Positions 50,008-59,313 of a DNA stretch of 64,000 nt are shown one piece after another (positions within the stretch are counted from its first letter, which is position 1; each line of letters begins with the position of its first letter). This stretch comes from JACDAN01 sp035776735 (GTDB lineage: Bacteria > Actinomycetota > Thermoleophilia > Gaiellales > Gaiellaceae). The notes beneath the pieces were generated by a model, which worked only from the letters and a program-made list of their open reading frames with translations, was not told the DNA's origin and searched no databases. The stretch lies in the NCBI GenBank assembly GCA_035776735.1, contig DASSSO010000021.1, positions 51,715-115,714 on the forward strand, given 5' to 3'. Made by a program: the position numbers and the translations under genes.

Positions 50008-51278
50008 CGGATCGCGATCCCCCGCTCCGAGCCGGGGCGCCCGTCCGGCAGCAGGTCGCGGGCGCTCTCGAACTCGCGGACGAGGTAGCGCAGCTCGGGA
50101 TCGTCCGCCACCCGGTCGGAGTCGATCGCGAACGAGGCGCCGCGTCGTCGGATCAGGCCCCGCCGCTCGAGGGCCGACAGACAGCCGGCGACGCGGCGCC
50201 GGCGCTCGTCCGTGCTCGCGAGCGCCGCCGGAACCGGACGGTCGACCACGCGAGCGTCCGCGACCTCGGCGGCGAGCAGGTTCATGACCTCGCCTTCGGA
50301 GAGAGAGCCGCGCCCGTCCGCGCAGGCGCGTGCCAGACGAGCGGCAACCACCTGTCCGCACGTGAGCGGAGTGAGCCTGCGGAGCTCCGAGAGCACGACC
50401 GCCTCTGCGTCGGCCTCCGGGGTCGCGAGCGGGCTCCCGAACGCCACGTATGCCCACGGACGGCCGCGCGTGAGCGGGTCGTAGGCGACGCCCAAGTGCA
50501 GGAGCGTCTCCGGGCGCCCGCGGCGGAGGAGCAGCCCGACCGCCCGGTCGAGCGGCCCGATCGCGCCGTCCGGCGACACGCGTCCCTCCGGGCTGAGTAG
50601 AAGGGGCTCGCCCGCTCGCACGAGCTCCACGAGCTCGCGTAGCGCCACCAGCGACGCGCCCGCCTTCTGCTCCCACACGGGCGCCGCCGCGGGACCGACG
50701 AGCTCGTCGCGCTCGAGGATTGCGAGCAGGAGGTCGGCGAACTCGGCGCGAAGGACATCTCCGGGACGAAGCGGCGGACGGAGGCCGAGCTCCCTCGCCC
50801 GTGCCTCTAGCAACGCCAGGACGCGCGGGGCGAGGACGCTCTCGAGCGGGGTCTCCGCCGGGAGCAGGGAGAGAGCCTCTCCCAGCTTGAGCGTCGTCGC
50901 GCTCGACACGGGATGGGCGCGAAAGCGTGGCAGCCAGGAGGCGAGCGAGACGGGATAGAGGATCCGCCGCAGCCAGAGCGGCGTCCCGGCTCGGAAGCCC
51001 GCGAGGAACCCCGGGTGGAAGATGTCCTCGCGCGCCGCGACGTGGGGCAACGAGTCGCGACTGCGCCAGGCCCGGGCGCGCAGGTACAGGCTAGAGGCGA
51101 GCAGCGGGACGTCCTCGAACCGCCGGTGGCTGAACAGGACGAGCGTCCCGCGCTGGAACCGGAACCCCTCGCCGCCGATCATCTCGGCCCGCATCGTCGA
51201 GCGCGTGTACGCGAGCATGGCCAGCACCGCTGCGTCGGCGAGAGGGCTCACGCGCGTCCGGGCGCCCGACGTCGTCAT
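50004..51278 (-). CDS. PlsC-like acyltransferase with C-terminal extension
   Basis: 424 aa. SHRRFEDVPLL fits the HX4D catalytic motif and LLSPEGRVSPDG the substrate-binding EG motif of glycerolipid acyltransferases. Residues 330-424 form an extra helical domain with RRRVAGCLSALERRGLIRRRGASFAI, like a winged helix. It overlaps the glycosyltransferase gene by four bases, so both probably act on the same membrane lipid. Confidence 0.7.
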   Translation of the reverse strand: MTTSGARTRVSPLADAAVLAMLAYTRSTMRAEMIGGEGFRFQRGTLVLFSHRRFEDVPLLASSLYLRARAWRSRDSLPHVAAREDIFHPGFLAGFRAGTPLWLRRILYPVSLASWLPRFRAHPVSSATTLKLGEALSLLPAETPLESVLAPRVLALLEARARELGLRPPLRPGDVLRAEFADLLLAILERDELVGPAAAPVWEQKAGASLVALRELVELVRAGEPLLLSPEGRVSPDGAIGPLDRAVGLLLRRGRPETLLHLGVAYDPLTRGRPWAYVAFGSPLATPEADAEAVVLSELRRLTPLTCGQVVAARLARACADGRGSLSEGEVMNLLAAEVADARVVDRPVPAALASTDERRRRVAGCLSALERRGLIRRRGASFAIDSDRVADDPELRYLVREFESARDLLPDGRPGSERGIAIR

Positions 51279-52450
51279 CGCTTCTCGGGCACGGGGTCGC
51301 GATCCGCCTCGACCACGCGAGCGCCGTCACCGCCGCCGACGGCCTGCGCGACGAGTGAGACGATCTCCTGCGCCGCCCGAGGACGCCGCGCGCGGAGCGC
51401 GGCGCGGCGCATTCGCCTCCGCGTCGTCTCGTCGGAGAGGACGAGCGTCAGCTTGTAGGCCAGCGAGTCGGCGCCGTGCGCCTCGAGCGCGACTCCCGCC
51501 TCCTGCAGGTAGTCGCAGTTGCGCTCCTCCTGGCCCGGGATGGGATCGGTGAGGATCAGGGGGAGACCAAGTGCGATGGCCTCGGACGCCGAGACGCCGC
51601 CGGGCTTCGTGACCGCGACGTCCGCGGCGGCCATGAATTCGTACACGTTCGGAACGAACCCGGCCACGCGCAGCCGCCCGCCGAGATCCGCGGCGACCCG
51701 AGCGAGCCGCTTCTCCAGGGCGCTGTTGCGGCCGGCGAGCGCCACGACCTGCGTGCCCTCCACCCCGAGCGCCACCTCGACCGCGGTCTCGATCTCGCCG
51801 AACCCCAGCCCTCCCCCCATCACGAGCACGACCAGGGCATCGGGCTCGAGACCGAGCGCGGCTCGCATCGCAGCTTTCGATCTCCGAGCGGCGAAGGCGA
51901 GCCTGATGGGAATGCCGGTGACGGCGATCCGGCCGGCCGGGACGCCGCGGCGCTCGAGCGAGAACCGCAGCTCGTCGTCTCCGACGAAGTACCGGTCGGC
52001 GGTGCTCTGCATCCAGTAGGAGTGCGCGTGGAAGTCCGTTATCACGATCCCGAGGAAACTGCGGCCGTGCTGCCTGCGCCGGCTCGGCTCGAGGATCTGC
52101 GGGCCGAGGAAGTGCGTCGCCAGGGTGGCGTCCGGAGCCCAGTCGGACACGAACCGGCGAAACGCCGCCGACTCGACCCAGTCCATCGCCCGCAGGAGCT
52201 TCGCCTGGTCCTGCTGCGCCCTTCGGTCGTCGAAGGTGTCGTACAGGTACCCCCACAGGGAGGGCATCCGGTCGACCACCCTGAGGTACGACCGCGAGTA
52301 TGCGCGGCGATAGACGGGCGAGGTGAAGTCGAGGACGTCGACGCTCGCCACCTCGGCGGTGGGAAGGAGCGACGCCGCGGCCTCCTCTAGGGCGGTCGCG
52401 GCCATCGTGTGGCCCGTTCCCGCCGAGGTGGAGACGATCAGCAGTCGCAT
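51275..52450 (-). CDS. MGDG synthase-like glycosyltransferase
   Basis: 391 aa, GT28-type. The N-terminal domain starts LLIVSTSAGTGHTMAATALEEA and contains THFLGPQ and GIVITDFHAHSYWM; the C-terminal domain has VLVMGGGLGFGEIE, VAGFVPNVYEFMAAADVAVTKPGGVSASEAIALGLPLI and PIPGQEERN. This matches diacylglycerol glucosyl- or galactosyl-transferases that make glycolipids at the cytoplasmic membrane face. Confidence 0.88.
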   Translation of the reverse strand: MRLLIVSTSAGTGHTMAATALEEAAASLLPTAEVASVDVLDFTSPVYRRAYSRSYLRVVDRMPSLWGYLYDTFDDRRAQQDQAKLLRAMDWVESAAFRRFVSDWAPDATLATHFLGPQILEPSRRRQHGRSFLGIVITDFHAHSYWMQSTADRYFVGDDELRFSLERRGVPAGRIAVTGIPIRLAFAARRSKAAMRAALGLEPDALVVLVMGGGLGFGEIETAVEVALGVEGTQVVALAGRNSALEKRLARVAADLGGRLRVAGFVPNVYEFMAAADVAVTKPGGVSASEAIALGLPLILTDPIPGQEERNCDYLQEAGVALEAHGADSLAYKLTLVLSDETTRRRMRRAALRARRPRAAQEIVSLVAQAVGGGDGARVVEADRDPVPEKR

Positions 52451-52924
52451 CGCGTCGACCTCAGCCCCCTCGAGCGCGCCTGCACGAGTCCGAAGCGCGC
52501 ACCTCCGGCGACCGCGCGCACCGCAGCCGCCACGTCGCGGCTCGCGCTCTCAGCGTGCACGTATCCGCGGTCGCCGGAAGCGAAGGCCCGGATCTCGTAC
52601 GCCGGGTCGTCGTCCAACGAGATGACGACAACCTGCGCTCCTGGTGCGGCGGCCAGGATCGAATGCACTGCCTCGATGTCGCTCATATGGCCGAGCTGAA
52701 CCTTCCGTGACGATGACGACGACGTCGACTCGCTGGGCGCGTACGAAGCCGAGGGCGTCCTCGGCGGTCGTCGCCTCGCCGATCACGCCGATCTCCTCGG
52801 CGTCGGCGAGCACCCCGCGTAGGGCGTCGCGCATCAACGGCAGCGCCGCGACCAGTGCAACCCGGATCGCGGCATGCTCGGCATCTTCCGTATCGTTCGC
52901 GCCACCGACGACGGCCATCGCCAC
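52438..52924 (-). pseudogene. Frameshifted response-regulator receiver
   Basis: The first frame gives IRVALVAALPLMRDALRGVLADAEEIGVIGEATTAEDALGFVRAQRVDVVVI and the second, from about 52700, VQLGHMSDIEAVHSILAAAPGAQVVVISLDDDPAYEIRAFASGDRGYVHAESASRDVAAAVRAVAGG. Joined, they make a NarL-type receiver without an output domain. The normal Asp after VVVI lies at the break. The end overlaps the glycosyltransferase start. It sits opposite the histidine kinase gene. Confidence 0.7.
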
Positions 52925-53008
52925 AGACTTGCGACTCCGTCTCCCGACGGCATCGGAGTGATCACCGATCTAAGATGCGGCGTTACCACAGACAAGGAAG
53001 GCCGTCAT

Positions 53009-54697
53009 ATGCCGTACGCGCAGCGGGGGGAGCCCGTGCCCGTGACCAACGAGGTCGAGCACCGCCTGCTCGCCTTCGGGATCGCGCTCAGCTCGGAGCT
53101 GTCGCTCGACGCCGTTCTCGAGCAGGTGGTGGAGATGGCCGCCGCCATGACGGGCGCTCGGTACGCCGCACTCGGCGTGATCGACCGGACCGGCCAAGGG
53201 CTCGAGCGCTTCATCACGACGGGCATCGACGACGAGGCGCGGGCGCACATCGGCAAGCCGCCGGAAGGTCGGGGAGTCCTCGGCGCGACGATTCGCGCCG
53301 AGCGTGCGCTCCGGCTGCAGGACCTCCGGCAGGACCCCCGCGCGGTCGGGTTCCCCCCGGGTCATCCGCCCATGAGGACGTTCCTCGGCGTCCCCGTGCG
53401 GATCCGGGGCGCCCCCTACGGGAGCCTCTACCTGACGGAGAAGGAGGGTGGCGAGGAGTTCACCGAGCGCGACGAGGAGACCATCACGATCCTCGCCGCG
53501 CAGTCAGCTTCCGCCATCGAGAACGCCCGTCTCTACGAGGCTTCCGAGCACTGGCTCCGTCAGCTCGAGTCGCTGATCGAGGTCGGGGACTCCCTCGCCG
53601 CCGAGAGCGCCCCGCTCCGCGTGCTCGACCTCGTCGCCGCCAGGCTCCGGGAGCTCGTGAGCGCACGCCTGGTCTGGGTCTGGACGCCCTCCTCCGACGG
53701 AGAGCTCACCATCGTGTCCGCCGCGGGCGAGGGGGCCGATGCGCTTCTCGGCCGTCGCGCATCGCCCGCCCACAGGACGCTGGCGCGCGTGTTCGAGAGC
53801 GGGGCCAGCATCCGGTCCGACTCGCTGCCGGACGACCCTGAGGTCGACCAGGCCTTCGCACGCCGCGTCGGCGTGCGGGCAGCCGCCTGGGTGCCGATGA
53901 ACGCGCGCGGACGGACGCTCGGCGTGATCGGGCTGGGGGACAAGCAGGGGCGGGACGTCAGCTTCTCCGCCGAGGACGTGCGGTTCGCGGAGATCTTCGG
54001 CCGCCGCGCCGCGGTAGCGGTCGAGCTCGGCCGACGCGTCGAGCGGGACAAGATCCGCTCGATCATCCGGGCCCAGGAGCAGGAGCGCCGGCGACTCGCC
54101 CACGAGCTGCACGACGAGACCGGGCAGGCGCTCGCCGCCATCCTGCTCGCGCTGAAGCCGCTCGAGGCGCAGGTCGGCGAGGAGACCCTCCGGCCTGTGG
54201 AGGAGCTCGTTATCCGGACGCTGCAAGAGGTCCGCCGGCTCGCCGTCGAGCTGCGCTCTCCGATCCTGGACGACTTCGGGCTGGTACCAGCGCTCGAGCA
54301 GCTCGCCGGCACGACCGCACAGCGGGCTGGGATCCAGGTCACGTTCGAGCCGAGCCGCGAGGTCGCACGCCTTCCAGACGACGTGGAGACAGCTCTCTAC
54401 CGGCTCGCGCAGGAGGCGCTGACGAACGTGGTGAAACACGCGGATGCCGGGCACGTGCGCGTAGGGCTGGCCTGGCGGAACGGAGCCGCCATGCTGATCG
54501 TCGAGGACGACGGGCGAGGGTTCCGGGAAGAGGCAGTCTCGAGAGAACGGCTCGGGATCGTCGGCATGCACGAGCGCGTGGCGCTTCTCGACGGGACGAT
54601 CATGATCGAGTCCGAGCCTGGCGCCGGAACCCGCCTGGTCGCGGAGATTCCGGCCGCGATGCCGCCTGACCCGGGCGACGCTCGGCCCGTGTCGTGA
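53009..54697 (+). CDS. Double-GAF sensor histidine kinase (DevS-like)
   Basis: 562 aa from the ATG at 53009 with AAGGAAGG upstream. Two GAF domains (about 35-190, MAAAMTGARYAALGVID and MRTFLGVPVRIRGAPYGSLYLTEK; about 205-350), a HisKA_3 domain with RRLAHELHDETGQALAAIL, and HATPase with EALTNVVKHADAG and VEDDGRGF. The architecture is that of DevS/DosS-type kinases that sense oxygen or redox state through GAF-bound heme; a heme ligand cannot be proven here. The response regulator is 267 bases downstream. Confidence 0.88.
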   Translation: MPYAQRGEPVPVTNEVEHRLLAFGIALSSELSLDAVLEQVVEMAAAMTGARYAALGVIDRTGQGLERFITTGIDDEARAHIGKPPEGRGVLGATIRAERALRLQDLRQDPRAVGFPPGHPPMRTFLGVPVRIRGAPYGSLYLTEKEGGEEFTERDEETITILAAQSASAIENARLYEASEHWLRQLESLIEVGDSLAAESAPLRVLDLVAARLRELVSARLVWVWTPSSDGELTIVSAAGEGADALLGRRASPAHRTLARVFESGASIRSDSLPDDPEVDQAFARRVGVRAAAWVPMNARGRTLGVIGLGDKQGRDVSFSAEDVRFAEIFGRRAAVAVELGRRVERDKIRSIIRAQEQERRRLAHELHDETGQALAAILLALKPLEAQVGEETLRPVEELVIRTLQEVRRLAVELRSPILDDFGLVPALEQLAGTTAQRAGIQVTFEPSREVARLPDDVETALYRLAQEALTNVVKHADAGHVRVGLAWRNGAAMLIVEDDGRGFREEAVSRERLGIVGMHERVALLDGTIMIESEPGAGTRLVAEIPAAMPPDPGDARPVS

Positions 54698-54870
54698 GCG
54701 AGCGCCGAAGAATCCGTCTCAGCCGTCGCCAGCAGGTGATCCTCGTGCTCGGGATGTGGGCGCTCGCGATCGCCTCGAGCGGCGGCGACCTTGAGGCCGC
54801 AGTCGATCCCATCACGCTGCTCAGCGTCCTCGTGGCTGCCGTCCTGGTGGTGCTCACGACCGGGAGCTGA
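54694..54870 (+). CDS. 58-aa membrane protein between kinase and regulator
   Basis: GTG start overlapping the kinase stop (GTGA), TGA at 54868-54870. A basic head (SERRRIRLSRRQQ) precedes two hydrophobic segments (VILVLGMWALAIASS and ITLLSVLVAAVLVVLTT) joined by an acidic turn. No family recognised. The coupling implies that it is made with the kinase and may bring it to the membrane. Confidence 0.65.
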   Translation: MSERRRIRLSRRQQVILVLGMWALAIASSGGDLEAAVDPITLLSVLVAAVLVVLTTGS

Positions 54871-54964
54871 CGGTCGCCGAGCTCTTCCACGGGCACACGG
54901 CGCGGGAAACGGCAGGGTACGCTTGCGCACCGTCGGCCAGGCCCGACGATCGAGGAGTGTGGGT

Positions 54965-55624
54965 GTGAGCGCAGCCGGAACGATCCGCGTGTTGATCGCC
55001 GACGACCACGAGGTCGTCCGCGCGGGACTCCGTCTGCTCCTCGACGCCGAGGAGGACATCGAGACCGTCGCCGAAGCGGGAGACGGCGAACGGGCAGTCT
55101 TCGAGGCGATCGCGAGCCGGCCCGACGTCGTCGTAGTCGACCTGCACATGCCTGGAGGAGCCGGCCTGGATGCCATCTCCAAGATCGTCGAGCTCGCCGC
55201 GGGCACGCGCGTGCTCGTCCTGTCGATGCACGACGATCGTCGGTACGTACGGGCGGCGTTCGAGGCCGGCGCGACCGGCTACATCATCAAGGAGGCTGCT
55301 CCGCGCGAGCTCGTCCAGGCCGTGCGCGAGGTCGCGGGAGGCGGGCGCTACCTGCACCCGGAGCTCGGAGTCCGGCTACTCGCCGCCGAGGCCGACGAAG
55401 CGAGCCGAGCCGCCGCGAACGTGCTGTCCGAGCGCGAGCGGGAAGTCCTGCGACTGCTCGCGCTCGGACACACGAACAAGGAGATCTCGACGATCCTGTT
55501 CATCTCCGTCCGTACCGCGGAGACGCACAGGGCTCACATCATGCAGAAGCTCGACTTCTCGAATCGAGCCGATCTCATCCAGTACGCGCTCGCCATGAAG
55601 CTCATCGACGCCGACGGGCCGTAG
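54965..55624 (+). CDS. NarL/FixJ-type response regulator
   Basis: 219 aa from GTG at 54965 (GTG at 54959 also possible). Receiver with IADDHEVVRAGLRLLL, phosphorylation Asp in VVVVDLHMPG, and the Lys in YIIKEAAP; LuxR-type helix-turn-helix with LSEREREVLRLLALGHTNKEISTILFISVRTAETHRAHIMQKL. It is the cognate partner of the double-GAF kinase and the best candidate to bind the conserved upstream blocks at 37069, 42619 and 62356. Confidence 0.92.
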   Translation: MSAAGTIRVLIADDHEVVRAGLRLLLDAEEDIETVAEAGDGERAVFEAIASRPDVVVVDLHMPGGAGLDAISKIVELAAGTRVLVLSMHDDRRYVRAAFEAGATGYIIKEAAPRELVQAVREVAGGGRYLHPELGVRLLAAEADEASRAAANVLSEREREVLRLLALGHTNKEISTILFISVRTAETHRAHIMQKLDFSNRADLIQYALAMKLIDADGP

Positions 55625-55771
55625 GCCGTAGACCGCCGGGCGCCGGCCCCCGCCCGAGCCTTTCACGTCCGCCCGCCGCGCCGGGGGCGCAACCGAGGAT
55701 CAACCGCACCGGGAATCCGGACATGTACCGATGCGGACTCAGACCGACGTGACCATGCTGGCGGAGCTCGC

Positions 55772-56908
55772 ATGCTCGATGCCACCTTCACGCTCGGCCG
55801 CATCGCCGGAGTCCGGATCGGCCTCAACTGGACCTGGCTGCTCGTGTTCGCGCTCTTCACGTGGACGCTGACGGCCTCGATCTTCCCTGCGCAGAACCCT
55901 GGGCTCAGCGAGGGGGCATACCTGGCGATGGGCATCGTCGCGTCGGGGCTCTTCTTCGTCGCCATTCTCGCGCACGAGCTCGGCCACGCCGTCCAGGCAC
56001 GGCGAGACGGGATGGAGATCGAGGGCATCACGCTGTGGCTGTTCGGCGGGGTGGCGACGTTCAAGGGGAACTTTCCCAGCGCCGGCGCCGAGCTCCGGAT
56101 TGCGCTCGCAGGACCGCTCGTCACCCTCGTCCTCGGGGTAATCCTGAGCGCTGCGGCGATCGCGCTCGCGCTTCCGCCTGCGGTCGACGGTGTCGTCGCC
56201 TGGCTCGGCTACATCAACTTCATCCTCCTCGCCTTCAACCTCCTCCCCGCATTGCCTCTCGACGGCGGTCGCGTGCTGCGCGCCGCTCTCTGGCACTGGC
56301 GCGGCGATTACGGACGGGCGACGGGAGTCGCGGCCACGATCGGCCGCGGCTTCGGCTATGCCTTCATCGGTTGGGGGGTTGCGCTCCTGATCTTCCAGGG
56401 CACGTTCGGCGGCGTGTGGGTCGCGTTCATCGGCTGGTTCGTCCTCATGGCGGCAGGATCGGAGGAGCGGTTCGCCAAGATGAAGCGGGCGTTCGAGGGG
56501 TCGGTCGTGGGCGGGCTCATGACTCGCGACCCGGTCACCGTGCCGTCGGACTTCTCCCTCGAGCGTGTCGTCGACGAGATCGTCTGGACGAGCCGCTACA
56601 CGACCTACCCCGTCGTCGCGAACGGGCGCGCCGTCGGCCTGCTCCCGTTTCGCGCCGTCGCGGCCGTTCCGCGTTCCCAGTGGTCGACGCAGACGGCCGC
56701 AGGCTCCATGACGCCGCTCGAACGCGTCCCGGTCGTCTCTACGACGACACCGCTCGAGGACGCGGTCGTCGCTCTCGGGCAGTCCGACCTCGGGCGCGCG
56801 CTCGTGCTCGACGGCGACCGGCTGGTCGGGCTCCTCTCGATCACCGACGTCGCACGGGCGCTCGAGCTGGGGGCGCCGCCCCGTTCGAATGTCAAGGTTC
56901 GCCTGTGA
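55772..56908 (+). CDS. Site-2-type metalloprotease (M50) with CBS domains
   Basis: 378 aa. Zinc site HELGH at 68-72 and the distal motif NLLPALPLDGGRVL near 160, within six membrane helices; two CBS domains follow (VPSDFSLERVVDEIVWTSRYTTYPVVANGRAVGLL and the region ending LVGLLSITDVARAL). Proteins with this layout cut membrane-embedded regulators; the CBS part probably gates the protease by nucleotide level. Confidence 0.9.
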   Translation: MLDATFTLGRIAGVRIGLNWTWLLVFALFTWTLTASIFPAQNPGLSEGAYLAMGIVASGLFFVAILAHELGHAVQARRDGMEIEGITLWLFGGVATFKGNFPSAGAELRIALAGPLVTLVLGVILSAAAIALALPPAVDGVVAWLGYINFILLAFNLLPALPLDGGRVLRAALWHWRGDYGRATGVAATIGRGFGYAFIGWGVALLIFQGTFGGVWVAFIGWFVLMAAGSEERFAKMKRAFEGSVVGGLMTRDPVTVPSDFSLERVVDEIVWTSRYTTYPVVANGRAVGLLPFRAVAAVPRSQWSTQTAAGSMTPLERVPVVSTTTPLEDAVVALGQSDLGRALVLDGDRLVGLLSITDVARALELGAPPRSNVKVRL

Positions 56909-57393
56909 GCATGGATCGGGCGATAGGGCACTTCGAGAGGCTCGTCATCGGCTCTCTGCTGGTCCTGCTGGCGATCGTGCTCGCGCTCTCGGTCGTCGAT
57001 TTGACCTGGGTGCTCGTGCAGGACGTCATCAACCCGCCGGTACTGATTCTCGAGATCGACGAGCTGCTCGAGTTATTCGGGCTCTTCCTGCTGGTGCTGA
57101 TCGGCGTCGAGCTATTCGAGGCGATCCACAGGACATACCTGCACGAGCGCGTGGACCGCGCAGAGGTGGTCATCATCGTGGCGATCATCGCTATCGCCCG
57201 GAAGGTGATCGTCATCGACTTCGAGAAGACGGAGCCGCTGACCGTCGTGGGCGTAGGGGTCGTCATCATCGCGCTCACGGTGGGCTACTTCCTACTCAGA
57301 CGGACCCGCCGGCTGGAGGCCGCGTCAGCGCCGGGCACGTCCGAGGCGGTTTCGGGCGCACACGGCGGCTCGGATCCCGAGGGAGCCTCCTAG
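56905..57393 (+). CDS. PsiE-like phosphate-starvation-inducible membrane protein
   Basis: 162 aa, GTG start overlapping the protease stop (GTGA); an ATG two codons later is also possible. Four membrane helices with LLELFGLFLLVLIGVELFEAIHRTYLHERVDRAEVVIIVAIIAIARKVIVIDF, the core of the PsiE family. The C-terminal 30 residues are hydrophilic. Function of the family is not settled. Confidence 0.85.
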   Translation: MSMDRAIGHFERLVIGSLLVLLAIVLALSVVDLTWVLVQDVINPPVLILEIDELLELFGLFLLVLIGVELFEAIHRTYLHERVDRAEVVIIVAIIAIARKVIVIDFEKTEPLTVVGVGVVIIALTVGYFLLRRTRRLEAASAPGTSEAVSGAHGGSDPEGAS

Positions 57394-57542
57394 CTCCTTC
57401 CGAGGCCGCGGCCGAGACCTCGACGATCGGCCGCGCCGACCGGACGCGCTCCGGTCAAGTACCGAACGACTCTGCGGCTTCGCGCGGATGCGGCGCCCGG
57501 CGCAGGGCACGACACTTGCCGGGAGAACGAGAGGAGGTCTCG

Positions 57543-57962
57543 ATGATCGTGGTAGGTGTCGACGGATCGGAGCACGCGAAAGAGGCGCTTCGCTGGACAC
57601 TGCGCGAGGCGGCGCTGCGCAAGTGCGGCGTTCTCGCGCTCTACGGCTGGACAATGTCGGCACCGCCGGGACGGATCGGCTACTACGCTGCCCCGTTGCA
57701 AGATCCTCAGCCGTACCAGGAAGGCGCGGAAGGGATGCTCAAGAGCATCGTCGACGAAGCTGCCGACGCCGGCGACGTCGTGATCGAGCTCCGGGCGGTG
57801 CAGGGCTCCCCTGCCGAGGAACTCATCCGTGCGTCCGAGGGCGCCGAGCTCCTCGTCGTCGGCTCGCGCGGACTCGGCGGCTTTGCGTCTCTCCTGCTCG
57901 GCTCGGTCAGCCAGCAGTGCGCACAGCACGCCGCCTGCCCCGTCGTCATCGTCCGCGAGTAG
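57543..57962 (+). CDS. Universal stress protein (UspA family)
   Basis: 139 aa, ATG with GAGAGGAGG upstream. Single Usp domain: IVVGVDGSEHAKEALRWTLREAALR at the start and LVVGSRGLGGFASLLLGSVSQQCAQHAACPVVIV at the end, with the nucleotide-binding glycines. Third Usp gene of the cluster. It has its own 149-base upstream gap, so it is probably transcribed separately from PsiE. Confidence 0.92.
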   Translation: MIVVGVDGSEHAKEALRWTLREAALRKCGVLALYGWTMSAPPGRIGYYAAPLQDPQPYQEGAEGMLKSIVDEAADAGDVVIELRAVQGSPAEELIRASEGAELLVVGSRGLGGFASLLLGSVSQQCAQHAACPVVIVRE

Positions 57963-58110
57963 CACCTCCCGAGGCGGCCCGCGGCTGCCCCTCGAGGCTC
58001 GTGACCGCTGTGCGACAAGCGGTTCCTGCGAAGCCTGCGGATTTCCCCAGCCCGGACAGGAGCCTTCTACCGATGTCACCGCGCCCCCGCTCGTGAACGC
58101 TGTCGGAACG

Positions 58111-59313
58111 ATGAGCGTGGCCCTGCCCTCTGCGCGTCTTGGCGACCCCGGAGCCGCCTTGTCCGTCGCGGATCGCTCTCCCCAGGCGCCGACGATCGGG
58201 CTGGTCGGAACGTACCCGCCGACGAAGTGCGGGATCGCGAGCTTCACGGCCTCGCTGGGACGCGCGCTCGCCACGTGCGACACGGCCGTGGGGGTGATCC
58301 GCTGCGTCGATCGCCCGAGCCCCTCCGCGAGCCCTGTAGAGGTGGTCGCCGAGCTCGTGCGTGGATCGAGCGCTTCCCGCAGCCAGGCGGCTCGTGCGCT
58401 CGACCGGTTCGACGTGGTCGTGCTGCAGCACGAGTTCGGCATCTACGGCGGGACGGACGGCGCGGAGGTGCTCGACCTCGTATCGCGATCGGACGTCCCG
58501 CTCGTCGTCGTCCTGCACACCGTGCTCGAGCGGCCGTCCTGGCGCCAGCGGCATGTCTTCGAGCGGCTCGTCGACCGAGCCGACGCCGTCGTCGCGCAGA
58601 GTCTCGCCGCGTGTCGCCTCCTCACCAGCGTGTACGGCGTCGATCCTCTGCGGGTGGAGGTGATCCCGCACGGCGCGCGCCCGAATCTCGGCCCCTCGCT
58701 CCCGAGCGTCGGCAACGGCGCCCCGACGGTGATCACATGGGGCCTGATCGGGCCCGGCAAGGGCATCGAGCTGGGCATCGAGGCGATGGCGCTCCTCGAG
58801 GATCTCGTCCCGCAGCCTCGCTATCTCGTGCTCGGCCAGACGCACCCGAAGCTCGTCGCCGCTCACGGCGAGAGCTACCGCGAGCAGCTCGTCGAGCTGG
58901 CGCGGGTGCTCGGCGTGTGCGATCGCGTGGAGTTCGACGACCGCTACCACGACACGCAGTCCCTTCTCGGTCGCATCCGTGCCTCCGATGTCGTGCTCCT
59001 CCCGTACCGCTCTCGCGAGCAGGTCGTCTCCGGCGTGCTCGTCGAGGCGATCGCCTCGGGCAAGCCCGTCGTGGCGACGGGGTTTCCCCACGCGGTCGAG
59101 GTGCTCGCAGACGGTTCGGGCCTGATCGTCCCGCACGACGATGCTGCCGCCATCGCCGCGGGGCTGCGCGCCTTGACCGAGGAACCGGCGGCGCTTCTCG
59201 CGAGGGCTGCGGCGCGCCGGCAGGCGCCGACCGTCTACTGGGAGAACGTCGCGAGGTCATATCGCTCGCTCGCATCGGCTCTCGCGTCGAGCGTGTCGAG
59301 AGCTGCCGGATGA
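58111..59313 (+). CDS. GT4-family glycosyltransferase
   Basis: 400 aa from the ATG at 58111; a GTG at 58093 is an alternative. N-terminal domain with TIGLVGTYPPTKCGIASFTASLGRAL and VLQHEFGIYGG; C-terminal domain with VITWGLIGPGKGIELGIEAMALL, VEFDDRY and the EX7E-like VVSGVLVEAIASGKPVVATGFPHAVEVL. Such enzymes transfer sugars from nucleotide or GDP-mannose donors. It overlaps the next gene by four bases and sits beside two GH130-type genes, which suggests mannoside metabolism. Confidence 0.85.
   Translation: MSVALPSARLGDPGAALSVADRSPQAPTIGLVGTYPPTKCGIASFTASLGRALATCDTAVGVIRCVDRPSPSASPVEVVAELVRGSSASRSQAARALDRFDVVVLQHEFGIYGGTDGAEVLDLVSRSDVPLVVVLHTVLERPSWRQRHVFERLVDRADAVVAQSLAACRLLTSVYGVDPLRVEVIPHGARPNLGPSLPSVGNGAPTVITWGLIGPGKGIELGIEAMALLEDLVPQPRYLVLGQTHPKLVAAHGESYREQLVELARVLGVCDRVEFDDRYHDTQSLLGRIRASDVVLLPYRSREQVVSGVLVEAIASGKPVVATGFPHAVEVLADGSGLIVPHDDAAAIAAGLRALTEEPAALLARAAARRQAPTVYWENVARSYRSLASALASSVSRAAG

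Noticed and set aside
48592..50676. 694-codon form of the second reductase
   Set aside because: The first 223 codons lie out of frame inside the acyltransferase; the GTG at 50007 with a GTGA overlap is the proper start.
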